Below, piece by piece: positions 1-4,858 of a stretch of 6,736 bases of DNA. Origin of the DNA: Gammaproteobacteria bacterium (lineage in GTDB: Bacteria > Pseudomonadota > Gammaproteobacteria > Pseudomonadales > UBA7434); contig JAJRPK010000225.1 of assembly GCA_024280785.1 (NCBI GenBank), positions 1 through 6,736 on the forward strand. The letters run 5' to 3'. The notes under the pieces were generated by a model. It did not search any database. It had not been told where the DNA came from and saw only the letters and a program-made list of their open reading frames with translations. Position 1 is the first letter of the stretch. Each line of letters opens with the position of its first letter. Position numbers and translations under genes: made by a program.

Positions 1-1
1 A

Positions 2-385
2 GAAAACAGGTGGGAAGAATGGTTGCTCTATATGTTGGATGCTGTCAGGAGTACAGCACAATGGACAACTCAAAAGATCAATGCCATCCGTAGACTTTCT
101 GACCATACCGCTGAATATGTACGTCAGCAGCTCCCTAAAATCTACAGTCGGGAACTCATTGATGTGGTCTTTGAACAGCCTTATTGTCGTATAAATAATG
201 TCGTTGATAGCGGTATTGCTAAGCGTCAAACAGCTTCTGGGTATTTGAAGAAGCTAGTAACTATCGGTGTTCTTGAAGAAAGGCAGGTCGGCAGGGAAAG
301 GCTGTTCCTTCATCCAAAGCTGTTTACTCTTGTGACAAAAGATGGCAATGATTATCAGGAATATGTCGAATTGAAGAATAAGTAA
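2..385 (+). CDS. Fic family protein, C-terminal part (5' end outside window)
   Basis: The frame is open from the window edge and ends at TAA 383-385, giving 127 residues. Reading starts ENRWEEWLLYMLDAV, the W-x-x-W-x-LYMLDAV block that follows the Fic catalytic core in SoFic-like adenylyltransferases. A helical stretch with ELPKIYS-like spacing (here QLPKIYSRELID) comes next, then a winged helix: CRINNVVDSGIAKRQTASGYLKKLVTIGVLEE followed by the strand ERLFLHPKLF. Known for the family: the Fic domain transfers AMP from ATP to a hydroxyl side chain of a target protein, using an HPFxxGNGR motif. That motif must lie upstream of this window and cannot be checked. The winged helix at the end is a usual family feature. 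The TTG at position 23 is not the true start, because homologous sequence continues upstream of it. No terminator is obvious after the stop. Confidence 0.9.
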   Translation, partial: ENRWEEWLLYMLDAVRSTAQWTTQKINAIRRLSDHTAEYVRQQLPKIYSRELIDVVFEQPYCRINNVVDSGIAKRQTASGYLKKLVTIGVLEERQVGRERLFLHPKLFTLVTKDGNDYQEYVELKNK

Positions 386-398
386 GTTTATTAACATG

Positions 399-420
399 TC
401 AGTCATATCGATTTCAGTCA
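399..420. repeat. Two TCAGTCA direct repeats upstream of the regulator gene
   Basis: TCAGTCA occurs at 399-405 and 414-420, a 15-base repeat distance. ATTAACAT also occurs twice nearby, at 390-397 and 429-436. They lie between the Fic stop and the promoter-like sequences of the regulator. They could be binding sites for an upstream-acting factor or plain chance in AT-rich DNA. Confidence 0.3.
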
Positions 421-440
421 CTACTTTGATTAACATAGTT

Positions 441-471
441 TTGTTGAAGTTAGCTAAATATGTAATATATG
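441..471 (+). promoter_or_regulatory. Candidate promoter for the regulator-P450 pair
   Basis: Two overlapping sigma70-like readings exist. TTGTTG (441-446) is followed after 16 bases by TAATAT (463-468), and TTGAAG (444-449) is followed after 16 bases by TATATG (466-471). Neither -35 box is strong, but this is the best-matching place in the 172-base gap before the regulator. The transcript start would fall near 475-480, just before the 485-501 palindrome, leaving a leader of about 80 bases. Confidence 0.35.
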
Positions 472-484
472 GAACCTAAAAAAT

Positions 485-501
485 ATTCCCAAAAAAGGAA
501 T
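485..501. promoter_or_regulatory. Candidate operator: ATTCC-N7-GGAAT inverted repeat
   Basis: ATTCC (485-489) and GGAAT (497-501) form a perfect inverted repeat with a seven-base spacer, C followed by six A. A further GGAA at 471-474 faces the TTCC at 486-489. The site sits just downstream of the candidate -10 and about 57 bases before the regulator start codon, where an autoregulating HTH protein would be expected to bind. That role is inference. Confidence 0.35.
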
Positions 502-557
502 GGTATGACAATCGAGCATTCGCTTAAATGCACATCATCAATTAGCGAGCCACTATC

Positions 558-1394
558 GTGAGCCGCAAGTTCCCTGAAGGAGAGAATTTCGGGCCTTTTT
601 TGAAAGCGTGGCGCAAAGAAGCAGAATTAACGCAGGCCAGTCTGGCTGAAGAAACAAATATTACTACACGCAATATTTCATTCTTCGAAAATGGCCATTC
701 CCGACCTTCTCGACAGATGGTCAAAAGAATCGCCAATGCACTGGACTTAAACGACCAAGCTTATATGGAATTATTGCGAGCTGCTGGTTATGCATCCGAT
801 AACCTGGCTGTTGCCGATATCGACGAATATAAAAAAGCACTGGATGAAGCAATAACATTGAAGCTCAATAAGCAAAATCCGTTGCCAGCAATGGTACTCA
901 ATCGCAGGTACGAAGTGACGCATATAAATCAAGGCTGCAAGATCACACTGGATCACTTATTTGGTCGGCCTTTCGACGATTCTCGTTTGCCGGTATCACT
1001 TTTTGATATTCTCTTCAATCTAGAATCGGCCTTCAACTATATGAGCACCAATGAGGCTTCAGCCAAATTCTATATTCAACGTATACATCGAGAGCAATTC
1101 GATCATCCCGAGGCTGAAGGCTTAATCAAACACTATCAAAAGCGCTATCCACAAGTACCGACAGAATGGTGGGTCTTTCAACCCGACTATCAACCCAGCC
1201 CTACCACAAAGATGCAATTTCAAAGTGATGGTAAGAGCTATGAAATCATCAGCGTCATATCCAGCCTCGGTTCTCCCCACGATCTCGGTGGCAATATTAC
1301 TCGACTCCTTGAGACTTTCCCAGCCAACAAAGAAACAAGAGCGTTTTACCAAGCGCTTTGGGATTCTGCGACCAGAACTAATAACGAGTGTTAG
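558..1394 (+). CDS. XRE-type regulator with MmyB-like ligand-binding domain
   Basis: This 278-residue protein is a predicted cytoplasmic DNA-binding transcription regulator. Residues about 11-66 form an XRE helix-turn-helix, with LTQASLAEETNI (24-35) as the first helices and TTRNISFFENGHSRPS (36-51) as the recognition helix and turn. From about residue 107 it matches the MmyB-like regulator ligand-binding domain. The entry strand is NPLPAMVLNRRYEVTHINQ, and the end carries the family's sensing block: ISSLGSPHDLGGNITRLLETFPANKETRAF. Such domains have a PAS-like fold, and a fatty-acid-like ligand has been proposed for the family; no ligand can be read from this sequence. The start is GTG at 558, with an in-frame stop only five codons upstream (543-545) and no strong ribosome binding site, so translation may be weak. 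The P450 follows after 24 bases on the same strand, so the two are probably co-transcribed and the P450 or its product may be the regulated output. Confidence 0.88.
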   Translation: MSRKFPEGENFGPFLKAWRKEAELTQASLAEETNITTRNISFFENGHSRPSRQMVKRIANALDLNDQAYMELLRAAGYASDNLAVADIDEYKKALDEAITLKLNKQNPLPAMVLNRRYEVTHINQGCKITLDHLFGRPFDDSRLPVSLFDILFNLESAFNYMSTNEASAKFYIQRIHREQFDHPEAEGLIKHYQKRYPQVPTEWWVFQPDYQPSPTTKMQFQSDGKSYEIISVISSLGSPHDLGGNITRLLETFPANKETRAFYQALWDSATRTNNEC

Positions 1395-1404
1395 TGACCA
1401 TAAC

Positions 1405-1410
1405 AAGGAG
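1405..1410 (+). promoter_or_regulatory. Ribosome binding site AAGGAG fixing the P450 GTG start
   Basis: AAGGAG lies eight bases before the GTG at 1419, in the short gap after the regulator stop. It is the strongest Shine-Dalgarno sequence in the left half of the window and supports the GTG as the real start. Confidence 0.8.
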
Positions 1411-1418
1411 CACAATCA

Positions 1419-2633
1419 GTGAAGAGATTCATTGACTTACCTGTCTCAGTATTTGACCCAAAGTTTACCCTTAATCCTTATAGGTACTTAAATGCTCATT
1501 ATGCTGATGAAAATATCATAGGGTTCGCGTCAGATAATATGAATTTTCTATTTAAGTTTGATGACTGCCGTGAAGTGATGTTTTCTAAGTCATTTTCTAG
1601 ACCAGCTGCTGATGACGAATCCATCTCGAGAGAAATTGAATACGCAAAAAAATATCCTGCTAGGGCCAACTATTTCCAACTCAATTTCACCTATGGCGAA
1701 CCAGATTTAAAACTAAAAAGTTTAATGGTCCGCTTGATGACCGCCATTTCAGAAAGTGCGACTGCCGAACTCATGGATCCTGTTTGTAAACCACTTGCTA
1801 GTCACGGTCGCCTTGAAAATTATATTGAAAAAATCACTTATTTACCTATGGCCCTTTATCTTGATGTTTGCGGCTTAGAATATGAAAGATCTGATTTGCC
1901 CAAGTTACATCAAGCTGGTTGTGACTTCCTGCGGTCTATCGAGGGGCAGGAGGATGAAGCTCTGATAGCCTTAAGCGATAAAGCCGCAGCACTGGTCGGT
2001 GGTTTCATCGATAGCCGTTTTGACAAGCTGACTGAAAACGACTTTTTATTCGCATTTTTAAAGGAAGGAAGAGAGAGTGGAATTTCTGAAGATAAATTAC
2101 GCGCAAATTTGGGTAGTGCAATATTAATTTCTTTAAGTAATACCTTTGGCGTTTCGTCGGCTTTTGTGTTGCGTTCGTTGATACATAACCCGGATGCTTT
2201 GCAAACACTAAGGAACAACCCCGAACTTTGCGATAAAGACAGCACAGTCACGGAGCTACTACGGCTCAATAACCATGTAAAAGCACTTTCACGCTCTGCA
2301 ACTGAAGACTGTCATTTAGGAAACTATCAGGTCACAAAGGGTGAGGTTTTTTATCTTTATTTTCCTGGTCTTAATATGGACCCCAAAGAGTGGAGAGAGC
2401 CTGAAAAGATCAATTTTGAAAGAGAATTTACTTCGCGCAACAATATTATTTTTGGTGGCTCTATTTATATGTGTATAGGTAAGAAGCTAACCTTCGCAGC
2501 GATGAAATCATTGCTTAAAGGATTCATTAAATACTTACCCGATGAGGCAAAAGTAATAGAAGATGAAATCGAGGTTGATGGTAGCTGGTTAGCGGAAAGA
2601 ATTATTACGAAAATGGTTATTGATCTGCCTTAA
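1419..2633 (+). CDS. Cytochrome P450, atypical motifs
   Basis: At 404 residues with no signal peptide or membrane anchor, this is the size of a soluble bacterial class I P450 heme-thiolate monooxygenase. The Cys loop is FGGSIYMCIG (345-354), with Cys352 as heme ligand. The K-helix ExxR is E279-LL-R282, and the meander is NMDPKEWREPEKINFERE. Several normally conserved positions differ. The I-helix (A/G)Gx(D/E)T reads SLSNT (238-242), keeping Thr but with Asn for the acid. The Cys loop has Ser348 for Gly and Tyr350 for the usual His/Arg. The helix-C HxxxR that holds a heme propionate aligns with L97 and S101. The fold looks complete and there is no frameshift, so this is not decay. No ferredoxin or reductase gene lies in the window, so partners must be elsewhere or the enzyme may use another oxidant. 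The substrate is unknown. The upstream MmyB-like regulator suggests a lipid-like or hydrophobic small molecule, but that is inference. Confidence 0.92.
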   Translation: MKRFIDLPVSVFDPKFTLNPYRYLNAHYADENIIGFASDNMNFLFKFDDCREVMFSKSFSRPAADDESISREIEYAKKYPARANYFQLNFTYGEPDLKLKSLMVRLMTAISESATAELMDPVCKPLASHGRLENYIEKITYLPMALYLDVCGLEYERSDLPKLHQAGCDFLRSIEGQEDEALIALSDKAAALVGGFIDSRFDKLTENDFLFAFLKEGRESGISEDKLRANLGSAILISLSNTFGVSSAFVLRSLIHNPDALQTLRNNPELCDKDSTVTELLRLNNHVKALSRSATEDCHLGNYQVTKGEVFYLYFPGLNMDPKEWREPEKINFEREFTSRNNIIFGGSIYMCIGKKLTFAAMKSLLKGFIKYLPDEAKVIEDEIEVDGSWLAERIITKMVIDLP

Positions 2634-2731
2634 CATGTGACTGTGGTTCCAAGTCAACCGTTTAGGCCATTTTTTCTTCCCAAGCCGTTCCGTTTTTTAA
2701 CCATCACATTCCCTGATGATTGTTACTCGAA

Positions 2732-2830
2732 GAGCCTTGCTTGAGGAGAATAAGGTCCGCTTTGGGTCAATCTGCGTCGGTCGCCATACCGCTATGCGAC
2801 AGTTATGTAAGGTGCGCTCTACAAAGGCTC
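2732..2830. repeat. Structured 99-base segment with closing inverted repeat and inner hairpin
   Basis: GAGCCTT (2732-2738) and AAGGCTC (2824-2830) are perfect complements that could close the segment. Inside, GTCGCCAT (2780-2787) pairs with ATGCGAC (2794-2800), with one bulged C and a six-base loop. A competing CGGT/ACCG stem (2778-2781 with 2788-2791) overlaps it. TAAGGTCCGCTTT (2751-2763) recurs as TAAGGTGCGCTCT (2808-2820), 11 of 13 identical. It could be a short dispersed repeat, an RNA structure or a remnant. No promoter or U-run terminator clearly frames it, so I do not call it an RNA gene. Confidence 0.4.
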
Positions 2831-2893
2831 CATAAACTTTAAGTTCGAGGCAAAAATAATTTTCGATATGTGCCTGTCAGTCTAGGTGTAATA

Positions 2894-2981
2894 TTCGTAT
2901 TAATAGGTTATATATTTCGTGATAAGTGGTTGGATAATTCGTGTTAGTGGTGTATATTTCTCGCATTAACAGCTAAGGGTA
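2894..2981 (+). repeat. Four iteron-like repeats at exact 22-bp spacing
   Basis: Units start at 2894, 2916, 2938 and 2960, each 22 bases after the last. The consensus of the first 16 positions is TTCGTRTTAANRGGTT. The first three units all begin TTCGT and the fourth begins CTCGC. Positions 2, 3, 4, 8, 9 and 13 are the same in all four. Units 1 and 3 agree at 16 of 22 positions, units 1 and 2 at 15, and units 1 and 4 at 12. A 22-base unit is not a multiple of three, so this is not a protein repeat. Two helical turns between units would place a protein on one face of the DNA, as in iterons or multi-site operators. Unit 3 contains the candidate -10 of the ATPase promoter. Confidence 0.55.
2930..2958 (+). 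promoter_or_regulatory. Candidate promoter for the ATPase gene, inside the repeat array
   Basis: TTGGAT (2930-2935) is followed by a 17-base spacer and TATATT (2953-2958). The -10 matches consensus at five of six positions and the -35 at three. A start near 2965 would leave a leader of about 100 bases before the ATG at 3069. The box pair overlaps repeat units 2 and 3, so a protein bound to the array would be expected to block or guide polymerase. Confidence 0.4.
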
Positions 2982-2991
2982 ATGATACCCT
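2976..2991. repeat. Perfect 6-bp hairpin AGGGTA-ATGA-TACCCT
   Basis: Six perfectly paired bases with a four-base loop start inside the last 22-bp unit, just after the candidate transcript start. No T run follows it, so it is not a standard terminator. It could be an operator or a leader RNA hairpin. Confidence 0.5.
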
Positions 2992-3015
2992 CCAGCTCAA
3001 TTAGGCTCTTAGGTA

Positions 3016-3035
3016 GTGTCTAAGTTGGTGTAAAA
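3016..3035 (+). repeat. Left inverted repeat bracketing the ATPase gene (IS256-like end)
   Basis: The sequence begins GTGTCTAAGTTG and ends GTGTAAAA. It matches the reverse complement of 4408-4427 at 15 of 20 positions. A GTGTC start followed by GTGTAAA a few bases on is the pattern I know from IS256-family termini. No transposase is present and I see no target duplication outside the pair, so a remnant or chance match remains possible. Confidence 0.35.
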
Positions 3036-3068
3036 ATAGCTCTAGTCCCCTGCTTGAGAAAGATACCT

Positions 3069-4361
3069 ATGTATTCCAGAAAACTACAGCCATTGATAGA
3101 AGAGCTGCTTACCGAATTTCGTGTGCTCTATCTAACCGGCCCCAGACAGGCGGGTAAAACTACGCTGGCACGTTCTGTTGCCAATCATTTGGATATGGGA
3201 TACATCACACTGGATGATCAGACAATACTCGCGTCTGTCGAAAGTGATCCTCATGGCTTTATACGTTCGTTAGGCTCAAAACGGGTAGTACTAGATGAAT
3301 TTCAATATGCGCCAGGTTTGATTCCCGCCATAAAAGAAGCATCCGATAAACTTGGTTCTGACGAAAAAGGCAAGTTTCTTCTGACGGGTTCGACAGATAT
3401 TTTTCGCTCTGCGAAGACTCAAGAGGCTTTACCTGGTCACATGGCTAGGTTGGAGCTTTTCCCCTTGTCTTTGAGCGAGCTGTTTTTAAGCGAACGGCCT
3501 CTCAGTGAAATGGCAAGCCAGCCGCTGAATATTATTGATTATTTGTTGGCAGGGAGTTTTCAGTCACGGCCTGTTTCATTCGCCAGCCGAGAGAAAATTG
3601 CGAACTTGATCTTGCAAGGAGGTTACCCCGAAGTACAAAGTAAAAGCCCACGTGCAAAGCAAATTTGGTTTAAATCATATATTGAGGGGCGGCTTTATAA
3701 AGATTTTGAAAGCTTGTATGCCGCTCGAGGTGACTATCATTCAAAACTACAGGCCATGGTGCCATATCTTGCTGGGCTGAGTGGCAACCTGTTGAAGTAC
3801 TCGAATATTGCCAATGATCTTGAGTTGAATGACAAATTGGTAAAAAACTATATTGAAATTCTCGATTTGATGTTCATTGTACATCGCGTGCCTGCCTACT
3901 TGAAGAATCGCGCAAAGCGTTTGGCCGCACGAATGCCTAAAATCCATTATGTGGATACAGGACTTGCCTGTCATCTGTTAGGTCTTCGTAGTGAAGATCA
4001 GCTGTTGAACAGTCAATACTATGGTGGGCTGTTGGAGAGTCTGGTTTACATGGAGTGTTGTAAACAGGCATCTTGGGCTGAAGAAGAGGTAAATATGTAC
4101 CACTTCAGGGATAACAGGCAGCGCGAAGTCGATATCGTTTTAGAACGAGGTAATGGCAAGATTATTGGTATTGAAGTGAAGGCTTCTGCAAGTGTCAATA
4201 TTCAGGACTTTAAAGGCTTGGTAGCATTGGCAGAATTTTCAGGCAAGGTGTTTGAGCAAGGCATTGTGTTTTATACCGGGCAGGAAGTACTGCCTTTTCG
4301 GCGGGGTGAGTTAACGTTTTATGCATTGCCGATGGGTTTACTTTTGGGTGGTACTGCATAG
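3069..4361 (+). CDS. AAA-type ATPase with DUF4143 C-terminal region
   Basis: This predicted 430-residue cytoplasmic P-loop ATPase is of normal length for the ATP-binding/DUF4143 family, whose cellular role is not established. Walker A is GPRQAGKTT (24-32). Walker B is RVVLDEFQYAP (72-82), with D76 and E77. A sensor-like FLLTGST (103-109) is followed by the family's L-F-P-L-S-L-S-E-L-F block. The DUF4143 part begins near LILQGGYPEV and includes YIEGRLYKDFESL and the winged-helix-like stretch NDLELNDKLVKNYIEILDLMFIVHRVPAY. The C-terminal YHFRDNRQREVDIVLE and IGIEVKAS give D355 and E369-V-K371, a PD-(D/E)XK nuclease-like signature; whether it cuts DNA cannot be told. I chose ATG 3069 because homologs start with a short MY-type end. 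A TTG at 3054 is in frame but lacks a ribosome binding site, and GAGAAAG (3057-3063) stands five bases before the ATG. The gene stands alone, bracketed by imperfect inverted repeats. Confidence 0.9.
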   Translation: MYSRKLQPLIEELLTEFRVLYLTGPRQAGKTTLARSVANHLDMGYITLDDQTILASVESDPHGFIRSLGSKRVVLDEFQYAPGLIPAIKEASDKLGSDEKGKFLLTGSTDIFRSAKTQEALPGHMARLELFPLSLSELFLSERPLSEMASQPLNIIDYLLAGSFQSRPVSFASREKIANLILQGGYPEVQSKSPRAKQIWFKSYIEGRLYKDFESLYAARGDYHSKLQAMVPYLAGLSGNLLKYSNIANDLELNDKLVKNYIEILDLMFIVHRVPAYLKNRAKRLAARMPKIHYVDTGLACHLLGLRSEDQLLNSQYYGGLLESLVYMECCKQASWAEEEVNMYHFRDNRQREVDIVLERGNGKIIGIEVKASASVNIQDFKGLVALAEFSGKVFEQGIVFYTGQEVLPFRRGELTFYALPMGLLLGGTA

Positions 4362-4589
4362 GTAATCTTTAGGCAATGAGGGGATATCCAGTTAACACTC
4401 CTTAGTATTTTGCCCAAAACTAGACACAAACACATGCCGCTGCTCTTCAGCCGCCTGTTCCACCCACGCTCCATTTTTGGGGCTAACAGAGACTATAAGG
4501 GATAACGATTTGAAGTTTTAGTGTAAAATAAAATACTTAAAAATCAATGTATTGCATGGTTTGTGATGGTCTTTCGAGGTTTTTCAAAA
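4362..4589. other. 228-base gap between ATPase and tRNA-Leu
   Basis: The gap holds the right inverted repeat (4408-4427), then a very AT-rich stretch (4510-4560). ATPase transcription and tRNA transcription converge here. I find no strong GC hairpin with a T run on either strand. A weak AT-rich fold (4517-4544) and CAAT-AC-ATTG, read on the minus strand before a run of T, are the only terminator-like signals, and neither is convincing. A start-less open frame on the minus strand (4516 to 4392) is discussed under rejected items. Confidence 0.5.
4408..4427 (-). repeat. Right inverted repeat bracketing the ATPase gene
   Basis: Read on the minus strand it is GTGTCTAGTTTTGGGCAAAA, facing the copy at 3016-3035. 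The first seven and last four bases are identical to the left copy and 15 of 20 match overall. Between the outer ends lies a 1412-base unit holding only the ATPase. The bases just outside the two copies do not match each other. Confidence 0.35.
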
Positions 4590-4676
4590 TGGTGCCCAGA
4601 AGAGGACTTGAACCTCCACGCCCTTGCGAGCACTAGCACCTGAAGCTAGCGTGTCTACCAATTTCACCACCTGGGC
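4590..4676 (-). tRNA. tRNA-Leu, anticodon CAG
   Basis: The minus strand folds as a complete class II tRNA. The acceptor stem is GCCCAGG with TCTGGGC, the last pair being G-U. The D arm contains AAATTGGTAGA. The anticodon stem-loop is CTAGC-TTCAGGT-GCTAG, with CAG at 4640-4642 reading the Leu codon CUG. A long variable arm GCTC-GCAA-GGGC is typical of tRNA-Leu. The T arm is GGAGG-TTCAAGT-CCTCT. The discriminator is A and CCA is encoded (4592-4590). The sequence is very close to known gammaproteobacterial tRNA-Leu(CAG). Its 3' end faces the accessory genes to the left; its 5' side faces rnr. Confidence 0.97.
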
Positions 4677-4716
4677 ATTGCGCTACTCTTGTCTAGAGGC
4701 TTTGCAGCGGACGCGC

Positions 4717-4745
4717 ACTGTACCTATCTAGCCTACACCTGTCAA
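4717..4745 (-). promoter_or_regulatory. Promoter of tRNA-Leu with GC-rich discriminator
   Basis: On the minus strand TTGACA (4745-4740) is followed by a 17-base spacer and TACAGT (4722-4717), then GCGCG (4716-4712). A perfect -35, optimal spacing and a GC-rich discriminator are the usual form of stable-RNA promoters under stringent control. The transcript would start near 4710, about 34 bases before the mature 5' end, leaving a leader for RNase P to remove. A second TTGACA (4759-4754) with TAGGCT 18 bases on (4735-4730) could be a tandem promoter. Confidence 0.65.
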
Positions 4746-4799
4746 TTTACCTGTGTCAATTTTGCGGTCAATCGGGGCAAGTGTCATATTAATTGAAGC

Positions 4800-4833
4800 A
4801 AACCGTGTTATGGTTTTTCTACTTCCTTATAAA
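4800..4833 (+). promoter_or_regulatory. Weak promoter-like and hairpin sequences before rnr
   Basis: TATAAA (4828-4833) is a good -10 but has no clear -35 at 16-18 bases upstream. Just before it, AAACC (4800-4804) pairs with GGTTT (4812-4816) around a seven-base loop, and more T follows. It could be a weak hairpin of regulatory value, or chance. The rnr promoter should lie in the 4745-4835 stretch, but I cannot fix it. Confidence 0.25.
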
Positions 4834-4849
4834 TATTTAGTAAAAGATC

Positions 4850-4856
4850 GAGGTGA
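4850..4856 (+). promoter_or_regulatory. Ribosome binding site GAGGTGA choosing the second GTG of rnr
   Basis: GAGGTGA is a seven-base match to the 16S rRNA tail. GAGG ends five bases before the GTG at 4859. The in-frame GTG at 4853 lies inside this site and so is unlikely to be the start. An in-frame stop at 4841-4843 rules out starts further upstream. Confidence 0.6.
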
Positions 4857-4858
4857 CG

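Larger units (their letters stand above)
2634..3053. other. 420-base gap without a gene between P450 and ATPase
   Basis: I see no convincing coding region on either strand. A weak GGTT-N7-AACC hairpin with a later T run (about 2648-2686) might end P450 transcription, but it is not a strong terminator. The middle part (2732-2830) is GC-richer and self-complementary. The part from about 2840 to 2970 is AT-rich and holds AGGCA/TGCCT arms at 2848-2852 and 2871-2875, then the 22-bp phased repeats. The last 80 bases hold a perfect hairpin and the left copy of the inverted repeat around the ATPase. Confidence 0.6.

Noticed and set aside
1122..1415. 97-codon minus-strand open frame over the end of the regulator gene
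   Set aside because: It lies antisense to the conserved end of the MmyB-like domain and has no family features.
1910..2269. 119-codon open frame on the minus strand inside the P450 gene
   Set aside because: Serine- and lysine-rich antisense shadow of a clear P450 reading frame, with no ribosome binding site or recognisable motif.
2645..2690. Intrinsic terminator after the P450
   Set aside because: T runs are present but the available stems are four base pairs or mismatched, too weak to call.
2894..2981. CRISPR array
   Set aside because: The 22-base units are adjacent with no unique spacers, have diverged from each other, and no cas gene is present.
3054..3068. TTG start that would lengthen the ATPase by five residues
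   Set aside because: No ribosome binding site stands before it, and the ATG at 3069 gives the usual family start.
4392..4516. Minus-strand open frame of about 41 codons ending with NGAWVEQAAEEQRHVFV and then a stop
   Set aside because: It reads like protein, but it has no start codon, begins just after a stop and matches no family I recognise. It may be the tail of a decayed gene, but this cannot be supported from the window.
4853..4855. Upstream GTG as the rnr start
   Set aside because: It sits inside the GAGGTGA ribosome binding site, which is well placed for the GTG at 4859.
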